Notes under the pieces: model-generated
The model's input: the letters and a program-made list of their open reading frames with translations, nothing else
The model's database searches: none
Told to the model about the DNA's origin: nothing
Part shown: positions 4,929 through 5,219 of the stretch, one piece after another
Position numbering within the stretch: the stretch's first letter is position 1
Layout: every line of letters starts with the position of its first letter
Position numbers and translations under genes: made by a program
Assembly: GCA_003649695.1 (NCBI GenBank)
Contig: QMSR01000065.1
Location: forward strand, 1 to 5,219
Source: Thermoplasmata archaeon
GTDB taxonomy: Archaea > Thermoplasmatota > Thermoplasmata > Thermoplasmatales > B87-G9
Length of the DNA stretch: 5,219 nt
Direction: 5' to 3'

Positions 4929-5219
4929 CAGTCCCACCCCGTACTCAGCATAACCGTCCTGCCAGCCCTGTCCCCCACGAGGAAAAGCCTGCCACCGTAA
5001 TACGCGCAGGCCTGTGGTGTGAAGTAGTTTTCCGGGTCGTTCCTGAGCACCTTCCTAGTTTCTCCGTTGACGTATACGTCTATCTCACCGACCTTATTCC
5101 AGTAGTCGGTCCTCTCTACCAGGAAGGCGAGACCGCCATCGACGTAGAACGTCGCCCTGTAGGCCCCCAGCACGGGGGCCAATTCGGTGCCGTTGCCGGG
5201 GAACAGCAGGAAGCCGCTG
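4928..5219 (-). CDS. Unidentified protein, possibly beta-propeller-like, C-terminal part
   Basis: Only the last 96 codons are in the window; the frame is open through the right edge, so the gene begins outside. I do not recognise the family. The visible part consists of short beta-strand-like units. One runs YVDGGLAFLVER, then a turn, then GEIDVYVNG; another is YYGGRLFLVGDRAGRTVMLSTGWD at the very C-terminus. Alternating GG-x-hydrophobic strands like these are typical of beta-propeller blades (Kelch, PQQ or WD-like), but the evidence is thin. A TTG at 5182 could act as a start, yet 12 further in-frame sense codons precede it with the same style of sequence, so it is more likely internal. The stop codon at 4928-4930 overlaps the ATG of the YkgJ-like gene by one base, implying a common transcript. 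Confidence 0.7.
   Translation of the reverse strand, partial: SGFLLFPGNGTELAPVLGAYRATFYVDGGLAFLVERTDYWNKVGEIDVYVNGETRKVLRNDPENYFTPQACAYYGGRLFLVGDRAGRTVMLSTGWD

Noticed and set aside
1..5219. CRISPR arrays, tRNA genes, insertion sequences or long direct repeats
   Set aside because: No regularly spaced repeats, cloverleaf-like sequence with a TTCRA arm, transposase-like frame or long repeats were seen on reading both strands by eye.

Overview
The window looks like a piece of a GC-rich, gene-dense genome of a thermophilic archaeon, most plausibly from the TACK group (Thermoproteota or Korarchaeota-like). That placement is inference. It rests on a form III (archaeal-type) RuBisCO, a Pyrococcus-type ferredoxin with an Asp cluster ligand, TATA boxes about 25-30 nt ahead of start codons with little or no leader, GTG/TTG start candidates, and arginine codons dominated by AGG/AGA. 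I saw no rRNA, tRNA, CRISPR array, insertion sequence or integrase.

Left part (1-1145): a gene reading leftwards off the edge encodes a secreted protein resembling the prodomain of gingipain-like C25 peptidases. It diverges from a single-cluster ferredoxin gene across an AT-rich promoter. A hairpin plus T-tract follows the ferredoxin, then a small hotdog-fold thioesterase with the catalytic triad of the FlK family.

Middle (1138-2826): a MATE-family multidrug/Na+ or H+ antiporter on the minus strand overlaps the thioesterase tail to tail by a few bases. It diverges from a DUF134 (UPF0251) helix-turn-helix protein across a second compact promoter with a near-symmetrical TATA box. The DUF134 gene overlaps tail to tail with a 121-residue protein I do not recognise.

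Right part (2816-5219): all minus strand. In order of transcription: the 3' end of an unidentified, possibly beta-propeller-like protein; a YkgJ-type cysteine-cluster protein coupled to it by a one-base stop/start overlap; the RuBisCO large subunit with its catalytic residues intact; and the 121-residue protein. RuBisCO and the 121-residue gene each appear to have their own TATA box and leaderless start.

The genes do not form one evident pathway. RuBisCO of this form normally works in AMP/nucleoside salvage with AMP phosphorylase and ribose-1,5-bisphosphate isomerase, but neither partner is in the window. The clearest overlooked item is the C25-like gene fragment at the left edge. The clearest organisational theme is repeated leaderless promoters, two of them apparently bidirectional. 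I found no convincing evidence of a wholly new multi-gene system.
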